64,000 bases of DNA. Source: Amylostereum areolatum (taxonomy: Eukaryota > Basidiomycota > Agaricomycetes > Russulales > Stereaceae). Shown piece after piece: positions 42,224 through 53,066 of this stretch (the stretch's first letter is position 1; each line of letters opens with the position of its first letter). The stretch is from positions 310,001 to 374,000 of the forward strand of contig SAXG01000022.1 of assembly GCA_012932865.1 (NCBI GenBank). The letters are read 5' to 3'. The position numbers and the translations under genes were made by a program. Under the pieces are notes generated by a model, which was not told the origin of the DNA, did not search any database, and was given only the letters and a program-made list of their open reading frames with translations.

Positions 42224-43033
42224 CTAGTAGGACCGGCGATGCGATCCCATACAAGGCGATGCCCACCAAAACTCCGACTTCCCAACTCCAAACGCGACGG
42301 GCATTGAAGGCATTTGGGCTTGAGGCAAAGGGTTCGGGTCTGGGGTACAACAAGCAGGGCAGGGGTTCGTATTGGACAGCGTAACCGCCCTCGTGTTACC
42401 ATTCTTCAGCTGTTTGAACACGGCACCCCTCTCAGCCACGAGTGCGCGAAGAGCTTCCCGACCGCAACGAAGGTGGTATTGCAAAATTTGACTGAACTGG
42501 TGTCCCGTAATTAGATGCAGATGCTCGGATTGTGTAATAGCGACCTGCGACAAGTTGAGGGACGCCTGCGCCGCATGACCGGCCACGCTGTCGAGCCCAT
42601 AAAGGCAAGCAACGACGAAGACACCAATGGGATCCTTATCCGCCATGTCCAACAGAGCCTCCTTGGCGAGTCCCTCGAATGGGACGATCTCGTACTTTCG
42701 TGACATTTCCAGTACGAGACGGGCATCGTCGAGACTGGCGATCTTCGGAGATCTGCTAACCGGATAGCAGGTTCGCAGGATGAAGTAGAGTGTCTGCGCG
42801 TCTTCGGACATGGTCACGGTGGGAAGACTGGTATCTCCCTCGTCGGGGCTCGGTTGGGGGAGAGAGAACATGCTATCGAAGACAGGGGAAGCGACTGTAA
42901 GGATCGCTTTATGGGCGCGAAAATGGACATGGTCGGAGGAGATTAGAACGATATCGGCATCCGCACGATCGAATGGAGGTTCCGCGTGGGTGATTGAAGG
43001 GCGTTCTGGAGGTTGTTCGGTGTCGGTCGACAT
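42224..43033 (-). CDS. BTB/POZ domain protein
   Basis: Start 'MSTDTEQPPERPSITHAEPP' at 43033, chosen because the tandem paralogue at 45384 starts the same way; the longer frame to 43165 has no second support. BTB domain at ~25-130 ('DIVLISSDHVHFRAHKAILT', 'SPVFDSMFSLPQ', 'LRTCYPV', 'LEMSRKYEIVPF'), BACK-like helices to ~195 ('FSQILQYHLRCG'), then 'CPACC' and 'FWWASP'. As an unspliced frame it stops at 42224 (269 aa). A GTATGG...CTTAG intron (42252-42192) would instead give a tail ending at 42058, in the inverted-repeat region. Partner choice (Cul3 adaptor or transcription co-factor) cannot be told. Confidence 0.75.
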   Translation of the reverse strand: MSTDTEQPPERPSITHAEPPFDRADADIVLISSDHVHFRAHKAILTVASPVFDSMFSLPQPSPDEGDTSLPTVTMSEDAQTLYFILRTCYPVSRSPKIASLDDARLVLEMSRKYEIVPFEGLAKEALLDMADKDPIGVFVVACLYGLDSVAGHAAQASLNLSQVAITQSEHLHLITGHQFSQILQYHLRCGREALRALVAERGAVFKQLKNGNTRAVTLSNTNPCPACCTPDPNPLPQAQMPSMPVAFGVGKSEFWWASPCMGSHRRSY

Positions 43034-43165
43034 TGAGGACGGTGGTATGGTTTTGAGCCACACTACGTAAGGCGAAGCAAGAAAATAAGCACGGCATTCG
43101 CCGACCCTTCTCTCTCTGAACTTCAACTCGCCAACAAGTGACGCCGAGTGAACGAATCGGGTCAC

Positions 43166-43934
43166 ATCCTAAGTTACTTTGCTGCTTCTTTACACCACAA
43201 AATTCCTGGGGAAATATCATATTCTCTAACGAATAATGCGTGCGGGGAGGCGCGGAAAGCTAGGAAGTCGCGGCAGAACTTCATCGTGCAAAAAGTACTC
43301 GACGAGACCACGGAGCATTGCGGTTGGGCTAGCTCCTCACCAAGGCTTTACGAAGGCTGGCACTGCTACCTACCGCCCGATGATTTCGTGAGGAACAATA
43401 TAAAAGATCACTCGAAGTGGGGGCATTCGCTCACCTGCTTCGCGGCGCTTGCTATTGCAGCGGATATGGCTGTATAAATCTCCTTCTTGTACATCTCGGG
43501 AGACCTTGAGCACGCCAAACATGCCATCGAATGAGGTTGAGGCGGGTTCGACTGGAAGACAAATGCCAAAAGTTGTGTAGTCGAGTAGTAATAGGGATGC
43601 ACGAGTAAATTCGACTGGGTAGCAGCAATGCCGTCCCATACACTTGATGGCGCCCACCATGGGAGCCCTTGTATTTGCTGCGATACCGGCGTACGAAAAG
43701 CGGTGCCAATTAGTCTGTGCCTAAGTGCGAGGGGCCGACCGTTGCTCGACCTTCGGTGTTAACATGTTAACACGTTGCACGTGATCTCACCAGTATCGAC
43801 ACGCGTCGCTCGCGTTGGGCCGTTGGCACCTCTCCGTCTCACAAAACTACAACTAGCAGCTTGTCTCTGACGAGAACACCATCCCAACATAAAGTATTCC
43901 CTTCTTATTCTTCTCCCTCTTCCTGCTTTCACAG
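43166..43934. other. Intergenic region
   Basis: No gene supported on either strand. Confidence 0.35.
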
Positions 43935-44600
43935 CTACAAAACCCACGGTGAGTGTTGAACGTTGACTCCCGCAGTATGTGCGGAACTTGACCTGAGGCA
44001 TTTCCCAGGCCGTGAGCTATGGAATATGTCTTCCCATCCTAAACCAGTCCCCTGTGAGGTGTGCATGAGTTGGACAGCCTGACTGGTGTACTGATACTCG
44101 AGGATATCTGTCCTCGGCGAGTTGGCCCCAGTCTTGGAGAGCTGGAAGTCAACCTTTTGACCTCTAAGTACCCTGGCACCAGTCACATTCTGGTGCTTTT
44201 GATGCTGAGAACTTACGAGTTCCCTTTCTCGGCAAGTACAGGTGTGTTCCTTGCCCCATTAAAAGGTAGTAGGTACATATCTCAGACTGACTTTTCAATC
44301 CTAGTTGAAACGGCATCCACCTTGACTTTGGCCTCAAGATAGACATGTTCAGGTATGCATGCACGCACGATTTACCTTTACGGGCGTCGAACGTATAGTT
44401 TTCCGCGATGCGCTGTACAGAGTTGAGCAAAGGCAATGGCTCGGGAGGTTTGAGCACTCGTTCGGAGTCATCGGACGACGCGGAGGAGTATCGGAATTGG
44501 TCGGAATACGTAGCGTAGCCAATGAGAAGCGTGAGAAAATCTCTATCGCCGCGTCGCGACAACTTGAAGGTCGAGCAACGGTCCGCCCCCCGCGCATATG
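43935..44600 (-). CDS. Possible multi-exon gene of unknown function (tentative)
   Basis: On the minus strand, GT-AG pairs can be chosen that join protein-like segments in frame: 'YATYSDQFRYSSASSDDSER', 'LNSVQRIAENYTFDARK', then 'VKVDAVSTRIEK', 'NTPVLAEKGNS' and 'VLRGQKVDFQLSKTGAN'. The joined segments look like real protein and the donors GTAAAT and GTAAGT are good, but the start codon is unclear and no domain is recognised. It lies between two BTB paralogues. Confidence 0.3.
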
Positions 44601-44687
44601 AACAGACTTTAAACAGAACGACTATCTTCTGTTTGAAGGCTGGCTACGAGAGACTAGTGCCAATGACAATCGGACCATTGAACGCTG

Positions 44688-45384
44688 TCACGGGTGGCTT
44701 CTGTGTATCTGAAATACAACAGGTAGAGCAGGGGCTTCGCGGTAGAATAATTGACTGCTGTCGTATTCTGCAGTGGCCCAGGATTGTCTCTGTCCGGGAA
44801 CGCGAGAAGCTGCTCGACCACACTGAAGATGGTACTGCAGGAGTTGGTTGAACTTGTCTCCCGTGATAAGAAGCAGATGACTGGACTGCATAGAGCTCAG
44901 CGGCACCTTGAGGGACGCCTCAGCCGCACGGGTGGCGACGTCTCCAAGTCCATAATGGCAGGCGATGGCGAAAACGCTGATAGGATTGAGCTCCACGGTG
45001 TTAAGCAGACCAGTCTTCGGCGATGCCTTTGAGTGGGGCAATCTCATATTTCTGCGACATCTCGAGCGCGATAGTGATGTCTTCGAGAAATAAGACCTTG
45101 GGGGAGTTGACCGGGTAGCACGTCCGTAGGACGATATAGAGCGTGCGTGCGTCTTCGGACATGGTGACAGTGGGAAGACCGCCTCCGTCAGGGGCATTGG
45201 ATGGTTGTGGGAGAGAGAACATGGTATCGAAGATGGGGGAAGCGACTGCGAGGATGATTTTGTGGGCGCGAAAGTGGACGTTGTCGGAGGAGATCAGAAC
45301 GACATCGGCATCTGAACGATTGAACGGTGGCTCCGCGGGGGTAATCAGAGGGTGCTCTGGAGTTTGTGCGGTTTCGGTCGACAT
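44688..45384 (-). pseudogene. BTB/POZ domain protein, tandem paralogue with a one-base insertion
   Basis: Start 'MSTETAQTPEHPLITPAEPP' at 45384, very similar to the BTB gene at 42224-43033 (for example 'SSDNVHFRAHKIILAVASPI'), so the two arose by tandem duplication. At ~45022 the frame reads 'GIAEDWSA*', whereas dropping one T gives 'GLLNTVELNPISVFAIACHY', the expected continuation, followed by 'FNQLLQYHLQCGRAAS'. The C-terminal end is unclear. It is either a pseudogene or an assembly indel. It is divergent from the TPR-CHAT gene, 365 bp away. Confidence 0.7.
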
Positions 45385-45748
45385 CGAAGACTGTTCACCT
45401 ATAATCGTGCAGTGACTGGAGTCCGGACGTGGCTGCCAGGCTGGACGTGCTGGCAGTGGTGACTTGGGAGGCGGAGGCTGCGGAGCATGATGATGAACGC
45501 CATGAGCGTGCGGAATTTGCCGGTCCTTCTTACTTCTGAACTCCATCGATTTGCGCATTACGCTCCAGAAGAAGGGATGGTATAAACCAACTCAGTATTG
45601 ACACAAGACCACTTTATACTAATCTATTGCTGCGTCTCGATACTTCTGGGATCTTCAGTGCTCTCCAGTGCTCTCCAATTGAAGGTGCGAAAGTACCATC
45701 AGCTGAAATTTATCAAACTAACACTCTGTATCATGCACGGGTTTGCAG

Positions 45749-48700
45749 ATGAACGGCGACGACAATTCCATCGGGAATGTTCGCCGAAATCTAGTGCAGC
45801 ACCCTCCAGGCAGTGCTGCTCGCCCCGATGGTCTCATGGTACTCTCATACCACTTAATCGCCCGGTACCAGCGTACACACCAGCTCAGCGATCTGAATGA
45901 AGCGGTGTCGACCACCTCTGAGGCCCTTCACCTATGCCCGAAAGGACACGAACGACGTCGGTTCGCATTGGAGGGTTTCGCGATACCGCTCACGATCAGG
46001 TTTGACGTCACGAAGGACCCCTCCGACGTTGAACGGGCGGTCCAGTGCTATCGTGAACTCTTCGACCTCCAACCCCCAGGCCATCCCACCCGCGTGGCAT
46101 TCCTTGCCCCTCTCACTCGCGCGCTAAAACTGCGCGCGGAACGCACAAGCACGGTTGGGCACTGGAGGGAATATCTGGTTTATCAGCGCCAGCATCTCGC
46201 TGTCCTGCCGTCGGGTGATCCGAAACGCGCGTCGCACGAGCTGGGGCTCAGCAGAACGCTCAAGACTCTTCATGACTACACCGCTCAGATCGAACTTATC
46301 GATGAAGTGATAGGCTACCATCGTGAGGACCTTACCAACGAGAATCGTTTTACAGCCGTGTTCGAGTTGGCCGCTGCCTTGCAGGCACGTTATGCCTCTC
46401 ATGGCGATCCAAAAGACCTCTCAGAGGCCGTTTTTCACAACCGCGAGGCTCTTGGTTTGGCTGAGAGCACCCCGGACCGCATACGGTGCCTCAATAACCT
46501 TGGCGTCGTTCTGACTATGCGCTTCCGAATCACGGCAGAGAGCGGCGACGTCGAAGAAGCGTTGAAGTGCCACCGGGAGACTATCAACACATGCCCGCCC
46601 GGTCTCCCTTTCCGTTCCTTTTCTCAGACCAACCTCGCCATCGCCCTAGGCGATCAATACAAGCGTATGGATACCGATACCAGCAACGACGTCGTTCTCA
46701 CCTGCCGTTACGCGGTCATCGCTACCCAGATTGGTCACCAATCCCTGCCGTATGCACTCAACAACCTCGCGAACGCCCTCCGCGCCAAACACGAGCAGAC
46801 TGCAGATACGGAAAGCATGCAAGAAGCTTTCCGATGCTATCGCACTGCTCTTGAGCTACATCCCGCCACTCATCCCGATCACGGTATCATCCTTATGAAC
46901 ATAGCCGACGCCACGAGGATCTTTTTCTTGCAGAGCCGCGATGTCCAACATCTTGACGAGTCCATCTCATACGCCCGCCAGGCCCACTCGTGTTTTCCGA
47001 AGAGCAACCCCAACCACCTCAGGGTCTCCAGCATCCTTGCTCTCACCCTACAGGCGCATTTCTCTTTTTCAAGGAACTCCGAAGACCTTGACGAGGCCAT
47101 CGCGTTGCAGAAAGACGTCTTGGCGTATGTGGCCGCTGACCACCCCTTGTTTGGGTCCAAGCTCGACAACCTCGGACATGCCGTCCGGCTGCATTTCCAG
47201 GAAACTGGGGAAATGGGTTTCTTGGAGGGTTCGCCGATGGACCCCAGGCATCAAGATGACCTCGCATCGTCCTTGCGAAACCTCGTGGCCTCGTATGGCC
47301 TGCGGGGTTGGTACACAGAGAAGGTCGAAGATCTCGAGGACATGATCACCTACAGCCGTGCGGAGGTGTTACTTCTCTCCCCGGGGCACCCTCGCTATGC
47401 ATTGGCCCTCAACAACTTAGCATCTTCTCTATTCACCCGATTCCAACAAGTTTTTGACGTCAATGTCCTCGACGAGATCGTCGCGTGCTTGCAACAAGCT
47501 CGGACTTGCTCCACGCCCAACGACCCTCACTATCTTCTCATCCAAAGAAACGCCGCGAACATCCTGCTTGCGCGGTTCAAGTTCGCCCACGATCCCAATT
47601 ACGAGGACCTGGCGGAGAGCATCACCCAGAACGAGCACCTGCTGTCGCTCCCGACTCATCCGCTGAACACGGAGCCCAAGGCAACCATCCTGCACGTCCT
47701 CGGGGACTCCTGGAAGCTCCGGTTCGAGAAGACGCGCGACCCACAGGATCTCGACAAGTCCATATCATATCATCACGATGCTGTCCTTCTACAGGGCGAT
47801 GATAACATCCTTCCCATGGGACTATGCATGCTCGCGGAGGCCCTCAAGGCTCGCGCCGAGTTCAACGGAGATGCGACCGACCTTGACGAAGCCCTTGGAC
47901 ATCCTATACACAGCCCTCTCTGTCCATCTCCCCGACCATCCCCAATGCGCGTACAACCTGGGCGCCGTAGCCAAAGTCTTCCAGGCGCGGTACGGCTTGA
48001 GCAACGACGCAGACGACCTTGACCAGGCGATCGAATATTACACTGCCGCCGCCGAGCACACGGCATCACACCTTCGCCTGCGTTCACTTGCCGCCGGTGA
48101 ATGGGTCAACTTCGCGCACGCGTGCGGACACCGGAGCGCGTTGAACGGGGTATCAAACCGCGCTCGACCTGTTGCAGGACACGCTCGCCCTGGACCCCAT
48201 GCTCGAGCTGCAGCACCGGTTCATCAGATCCGCGCCACACCTACAGGCCCTCCCCTGCGACGCGATGGCCGCCGCGCTGCAGTTCGGAGAGGTGGGCATG
48301 GCCGTCAGGATGCTCGAGCAGGGGCGGGGCGCGCTGTGGACGGAACTGCGCGGCTTGCGCTCTCCGCTGCACGATCTTCAGGACGCGCAACCCGCCCTCG
48401 CCGAACGTCTGCTCGCCAACAGGGAGAAGCTCGAGGTTCTGTCCACCGCACCCGAGCACGCGATGGTGAGCGACGTGCAGACGAGTACCTCGGTGGGGTA
48501 CGACAACATCCGCTACCATAATCGCCTCCTCCTCGAGGAGCAAGAATCGGTCCTCGCCGAAATCCGGTCCCTGCCCGCGTTCGCGAACTTTCGCACCGGG
48601 GAAAACCTCGCCATAAACCTCAACGAAGTCGCCGCCGAAGGGCCCGTCATCGTCGTCAACCTCTCCGCGAAACGGTCTGACGTCGTCATCCTCGTCAGCA

Positions 48701-49674
48701 ACCAACCGCCCGCGTGTCTGCGCTTGCCGGATACCTTTCTTGACGACGTGACAGCGTTGGTCGCACACCTCCAAACGGGGAGGGAAAGGTCGTACAAACA
48801 GTTCAATAAAGCCCTCCGCCATGTCCTGCGCGAGACCTGGGATTTGATCGGTGCTCCCGTTGTGAAAAAGCTGAAGGAGCTGCAGGTGGCGAAGGGAAGC
48901 CGTATCTGGTGGTGTCCCACCGGAATCCTCTGTCTCCTCCCCATCCACGCCGCAGGTCCCATTTCTCCGGGGAGCTCTCGCCATCTCCTCGACCTCTATG
49001 TCTCTTCGTACACCCCCACTCTCACCGCCCTCGTCGACGCCCGCAAGGACGCGCCCGTCTCGTCCTCGCAACCCTCCACCCTTCCCAAGGTGCTGATCGT
49101 CGCGCAGCCTGACCCTACCCTTCCCACCGTCGAGCTGGAAGTGGCCACGATCGCCTCCCTCGCCGAGGACGTAACCTGCCTCCTCTCCTCCGACGCCACC
49201 AAGTCCGCCGTCACCGCCAGCCTCCCCTCGCACCCCTGGGTGCACTTCGCCTGCCACGGGAACATCCAGCCCTCGCGGCCCTTCTCGTCCTCCTTCCTCC
49301 TCGCCCACGCCGAGCACCTCACCCTGCTCGACATCACGCGCATCAAGGCGTCCTCCCGCGAGCTCGCGTTCCTCTCCGCCTGCCACAGCGCCGGGGCGCC
49401 GGACGACTCGGCCTATAACGAGGCGCTGCAGCTGTCGACGGCGATGCAGTTCTGCGGGTACCGAAGCGTGGTCGGCACGATGTGGGCGATGGTCGACGCG
49501 GACGGCGTGCAGGTTGCGCGCACGTTTTACGAGAACATGCTTTCGCGGGAAGAAGGGATGCGAGAATTCGGGTTTAGGCGCTCTGCGAGGGCGATTTGCG
49601 AGGCGGCGAAGCAACTGAGAAGACAGAAGGTTGACCTCGAAAGATGGGTCAATTTCATCCACATCGGCGCATGA
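45749..49674 (+). CDS. TPR-CHAT protein (caspase-like peptidase fold), two apparent one-base insertions
   Basis: From ATG 45749 ('MNGDDNSIGNVRRNL') the protein has ~700 residues of TPR-like helical repeats with recurring 'DLDEAI', 'HPDHG' and 'LNNLA' elements, then a CHAT domain: 'IWWCPTGILCLLPIHAAG', the catalytic His in 'WVHFACHGN' and the catalytic Cys in 'ELAFLSACHSAG', ending 'VGTMWAMVDADG'. CHAT domains are C14/C50-clan peptidases related to caspases and separase, often acting in fungal death or defence pathways. The frame must drop one G near 47909 ('DEAL' to 'DILYTALSVHLPDHP') and another in the GGGG run near 48148 ('GHRSALN' to 'YQTALDLLQDTLAL'). Both are in G runs, so sequencing error is plausible; otherwise the gene is dead. 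The long antisense frame here is a shadow. Confidence 0.8.
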
Positions 49675-49861
49675 AGAGGGGAAGCTTGTGAGTGGTTTGG
49701 TTCTGCGGGCGTCGTATCTGTTGACCCTTCGGGTTACAGAGGAAGTCTTCGCGTGTATCATTGGCATGGTTGCGAAATACTGTACATACAACAGTCGTGT
49801 ATCTGTTATCTGCAAAGTCTGGTCAGAAAGCGCGATTGAAATGCGATGGTAGGCGTCTTAG

Positions 49862-51784
49862 TTACCTCCATTCATTCTTCACCCACACCAAGCCTCCCAG
49901 CAGTATACATCCCCCGAAGAGTCCTGTGGTGACGACCTGCGCCCCACGCATCCATCGAGCTTTCCCTGCACTGATCCTCGTCCGATCCGGCAGGCCTGGC
50001 CCACGTTCGACGTCTTCTACATCGATGTTCTCCCCAGGACGTTCCCATCGGTCTAGCAGGCTATGGAGCAACGCAGCACCGTCGAGTCGGGGGAGAGGAA
50101 GGAGGTTGAACAGAAAGAGCGAAAGCGAAAGCATCTTCACATATCTGCCGTCGTCGTTAATCGGAGAAGGGCAAGGCCATAGAGCTGCAGTACGCACTCG
50201 ATAAACGTGGTGAAGAACCATGGCAGCCATATTGGGAGAGGTAACCAAGCCCATCGCGGACGGATTGTCCCGACTTGAACTGCGAGTGCCGTTTGAGTTG
50301 GCATTCACTAGTATGGATGAAACCACGCACCCTCTTCGTACACTTCGATCGTAGGTCCGCGCCAAACCACGACGCGTTCGCGTCCGCCATAATCCTCGAC
50401 AGTGATTCGGATGACATTCTCGTCGGCGCGAGGACCAACGCAAGTCTGAGGGCCCACGCATGATGTTGCCGCGGTGCAGCGGGAGTGGAAGGATGGCTTT
50501 GGATCCTTGGAAGGGAGGATGAGGGCGACGGGGTCCAAACACCGATGCAATGTTGTATTTGTAAAGCAGGATTGGGGACCATCCGTCTCCGCCGTGCGGC
50601 AGCAGGAGTCGGGCAGGCCTGCAAGACTGGTTAGAGAAGACCGTGGAGGACGAGCCGTTTGGACGCACCCGAGAACCACGCAGAGTCCACACACCATCCT
50701 ATTCCCATATCTCGGTATGCAGTGTTGGGCAGGGTGAGGTACTCTTCCCAGGTGTTGACCTCGCCAACGAGGGGGGCATCGTCGAGTTTGGTGATGACTG
50801 CGCCGGGAGCGATGTGAGGTTTTAGGGATGAATCGCGTTCAACAGATAGTACGGCACGCCCGCGGGCGCTGACGTTTTCATAGCCTATCAACGGCCACAG
50901 GAAATGTCCGAGCGGGAGAAGTAGAAGTCCATAGAGGACAAGATTGTGGAGTGCGCCGGCGGCAGCGATACGCGGGGCAGCACGCAGCGGCGGTGTGGGA
51001 AGGCCGACGAAAGCAGCGGGTATGATGACGGTGATAGATGCACCGAGGGTATGTAGAGGGACGGCGTCACTGAAATGAAAGGTCAGATCACAACAGACGA
51101 TGAGAGGGGGGAGACAACATACAGCGCAGCGCAGAGTGCGTGACCGGCTTCGTGGAAGAGTTGAGAGCCAAACAGAGCAAGCAGAAGTACAGGGAGGTCG
51201 GATAGAGGAAGTGTAAGGCCGGGTATCTGAGAGCATCGTGAGTTCGTCGTATATGTATGAAGCGGGAAACGCAACAGCAGATGAAGCTGCAGCTGCTCCG
51301 AGGTTGGCGATGTGTCAGGAGGCAGTATCGAAGAGTCAATGGGGCTCCTCTTGGTATGTGTTTGAGTCTTCGTTGTGGATGGCAACACCGCCCTTGGTTG
51401 AACCAACGCCCCGCCTAGCTGCCATATTGTCCATCCCAACAGTCCAATGGTGGCCACCATCCCAGCGAGTCCAATTATCACACCAGCATTGTAGAATGCC
51501 GTCAGCACGCGTTTGGTGCGCGCATTTCTCGAACGCGACAACCACTCCGACAAGGCGTCGTGGTGGTCGTTCAGCGCGGAGGTCTCGACGCGTAGATGGA
51601 ATTTGTCGAGGATAAAGTGGGTGCTCCGTGGGTGCGGCCGACGACGACGACCGGTGAGCGTCGTTGGGAGGAGCGGCGGGGACCTCGGGGTTATGAAAGT
51701 CGGGCCATGAGGAAAGAAACGATGGATGGCGTGAACGCAGGACCAGAAGACGGCGAGGACGAGGAGGATGGGCGTGAACGTCAT
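49862..51784 (-). CDS. Site-2 protease-like intramembrane metallopeptidase (M50)
   Basis: Multi-exon minus-strand gene. The first in-frame ATG gives 'MTFTPILLVLAVFWSC', a membrane segment. Another pair of helices surrounds 'AGVIIGLAGMVATIGLLGW'. The zinc motif 'SQLFHEAGHALCAAL' (HExxH) is followed by an intron at 51122-51070 and 'DAVPLHTLGASITVIIPAAF'. A Cys-rich lumenal insert ('LPDSCC...CLDPV...TSCVGPQTC') and the second zinc-site motif 'FNLLPLPRLDGAALL' (Asp ligand) come after further 47-53-nt introns whose joins keep the frame. S2P enzymes cleave membrane-tethered transcription factors such as SREBP in the Golgi. All catalytic motifs are present. The gene is divergent from eL38, sharing a ~200-bp promoter interval. 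Confidence 0.85.
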
Positions 51785-51992
51785 GCAGCCAATGGCAACA
51801 AGCGCCCAACAAGCGCCTCCTCTCCTTTCCGGGCCGATAACCGCATCGTGCTCCAGCTCCAGCCCTCCGGCTCGCACTTTACCGAAACTCTATCAAGGCA
51901 GTTTATGGCAGCTGCCGCGCCGAACTTTCGTGTTTGTCTATCGAAGCATTCTCCCAAACGTAGCCCGCATCCCTCAAGACCCCCTCGCCGCC
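51785..51992. promoter_or_regulatory. Shared promoter interval of S2P and eL38
   Basis: Only ~208 bp separate the S2P start codon (minus) and the eL38 start codon (plus), so the two genes are probably driven from one bidirectional region. I see no TATA box. An in-frame extension of S2P without ATG reaches into it but is probably untranslated. Confidence 0.45.
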
Positions 51993-52433
51993 ATGGTACA
52001 CGTTCCCCACACCCCCTTTCTCATCGCCGACTGACGCATCTGCCCAACAGCCTAAAGAACTCCGCGACATCAAGCAATTCATCGACATCGCGCAGCGCAA
52101 GGACGCTCGCGGTGCGTGCTCACTTGACCTTCCACTTCTCACTGGCTCATGTCCCGTACAGCGGCACGCATCAAGAAGGTCGCGTCGAAGGTGCCCGGCG
52201 GCAAGGAGCGCACAAAATTCAAGATTCGCTGCTCACGGTATCTCTACACCCTTGCCCTCGATGACCCAGAAAAGGCGGAGAAGCTGAAGCAATCTCTTCC
52301 TCCTGGTGCGTATTCCCCGCTTTCTGCCCCCCGACAACGCCGCTCCCTTCGTAAGCTTCCTCGAAATGGACACTGATCGACCCGTGCAGGTCTCAACGTT
52401 GAGGAGATCAAGAAGGTCACCAAGAAGAAGTAA
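51993..52433 (+). CDS. RPL38: 60S ribosomal protein eL38
   Basis: Four exons: 51993-51995 (only the ATG), 52051-52111, 52162-52305 and 52390-52433, giving 83 aa. The sequence runs '[20 protein letters not shown]', '[20 protein letters not shown]', '[20 protein letters not shown]' and a Lys-rich end, matching the whole eL38 family, a small protein of the large ribosomal subunit. The first intron directly after the start codon is a common feature of fungal ribosomal protein genes. Housekeeping, intact. Confidence 0.95.
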
Positions 52434-53066
52434 GCGCTTTGCCCGCGCTTTCTCTCTTATTCACGACCTTTGGTACGACGGAGACGCGGAGGGCTATGTT
52501 GGGGGATGTTGTCACCTCGCACCGGGAGGGCGCTCGCGTGTCGGAGGTCTTTATGCTGTACGCCACCAAAAAACACACAATATGCACGCACATGCATCGC
52601 ACATCATGTCTCTGCCCCACCTGCGTGCGTTCTCGCCGTCTCCAGTTCGCTCAGATCTCTGCAACTTTGTCGCATACCGGGTATGCTTTTTGTGTTCCTT
52701 CTGATTCTAAATGTCAAAACGTCGCACAGATGTAGTCGTCCAGGGGGGCGTCGTGCGTGTGTTGTGCTCACTCGCCTCGTCTGCAGTTTCGGAGCGCTCT
52801 CAGCAGAGGCGATGGATCCCAAGAAAGGTCCATGCATGGACCATGTATGGGTTCTCGTTCATTTTCAACACCAGTATGGGATGGACGTCCCCCACCTGGG
52901 CCTATTCCTCATCGCGGATATGTTCCTCCCGGGACCGTGCAGGTCAACTTGACTCAATGTCCCATGCAGCGCCTCGCATATTGATGAGATCACGATGCAT
53001 GTAGGGACAGTATAAAGCTTTCCGTCTCACCGATCGCGAAGATACAAAGGTTGCATTCCGACCACC
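52434..53066. other. Intergenic region between eL38 and the cullin-like gene
   Basis: Overlapping short frames here show no domain or splice support. Confidence 0.4.

Noticed and set aside
1..48200. Programmed +1 frameshifting as a feature of this genome
   Set aside because: Several breaks need one base skipped, but the sites share no slippery heptamer or stop context and a few breaks go the other way. Indel error or decay is simpler.
48241..49815. 524-codon antisense frame opposite the CHAT domain
   Set aside because: It mirrors the GC-rich third positions of the CHAT coding strand, lacks any domain and is Arg/Gly/Asp-rich, as expected for a shadow frame.
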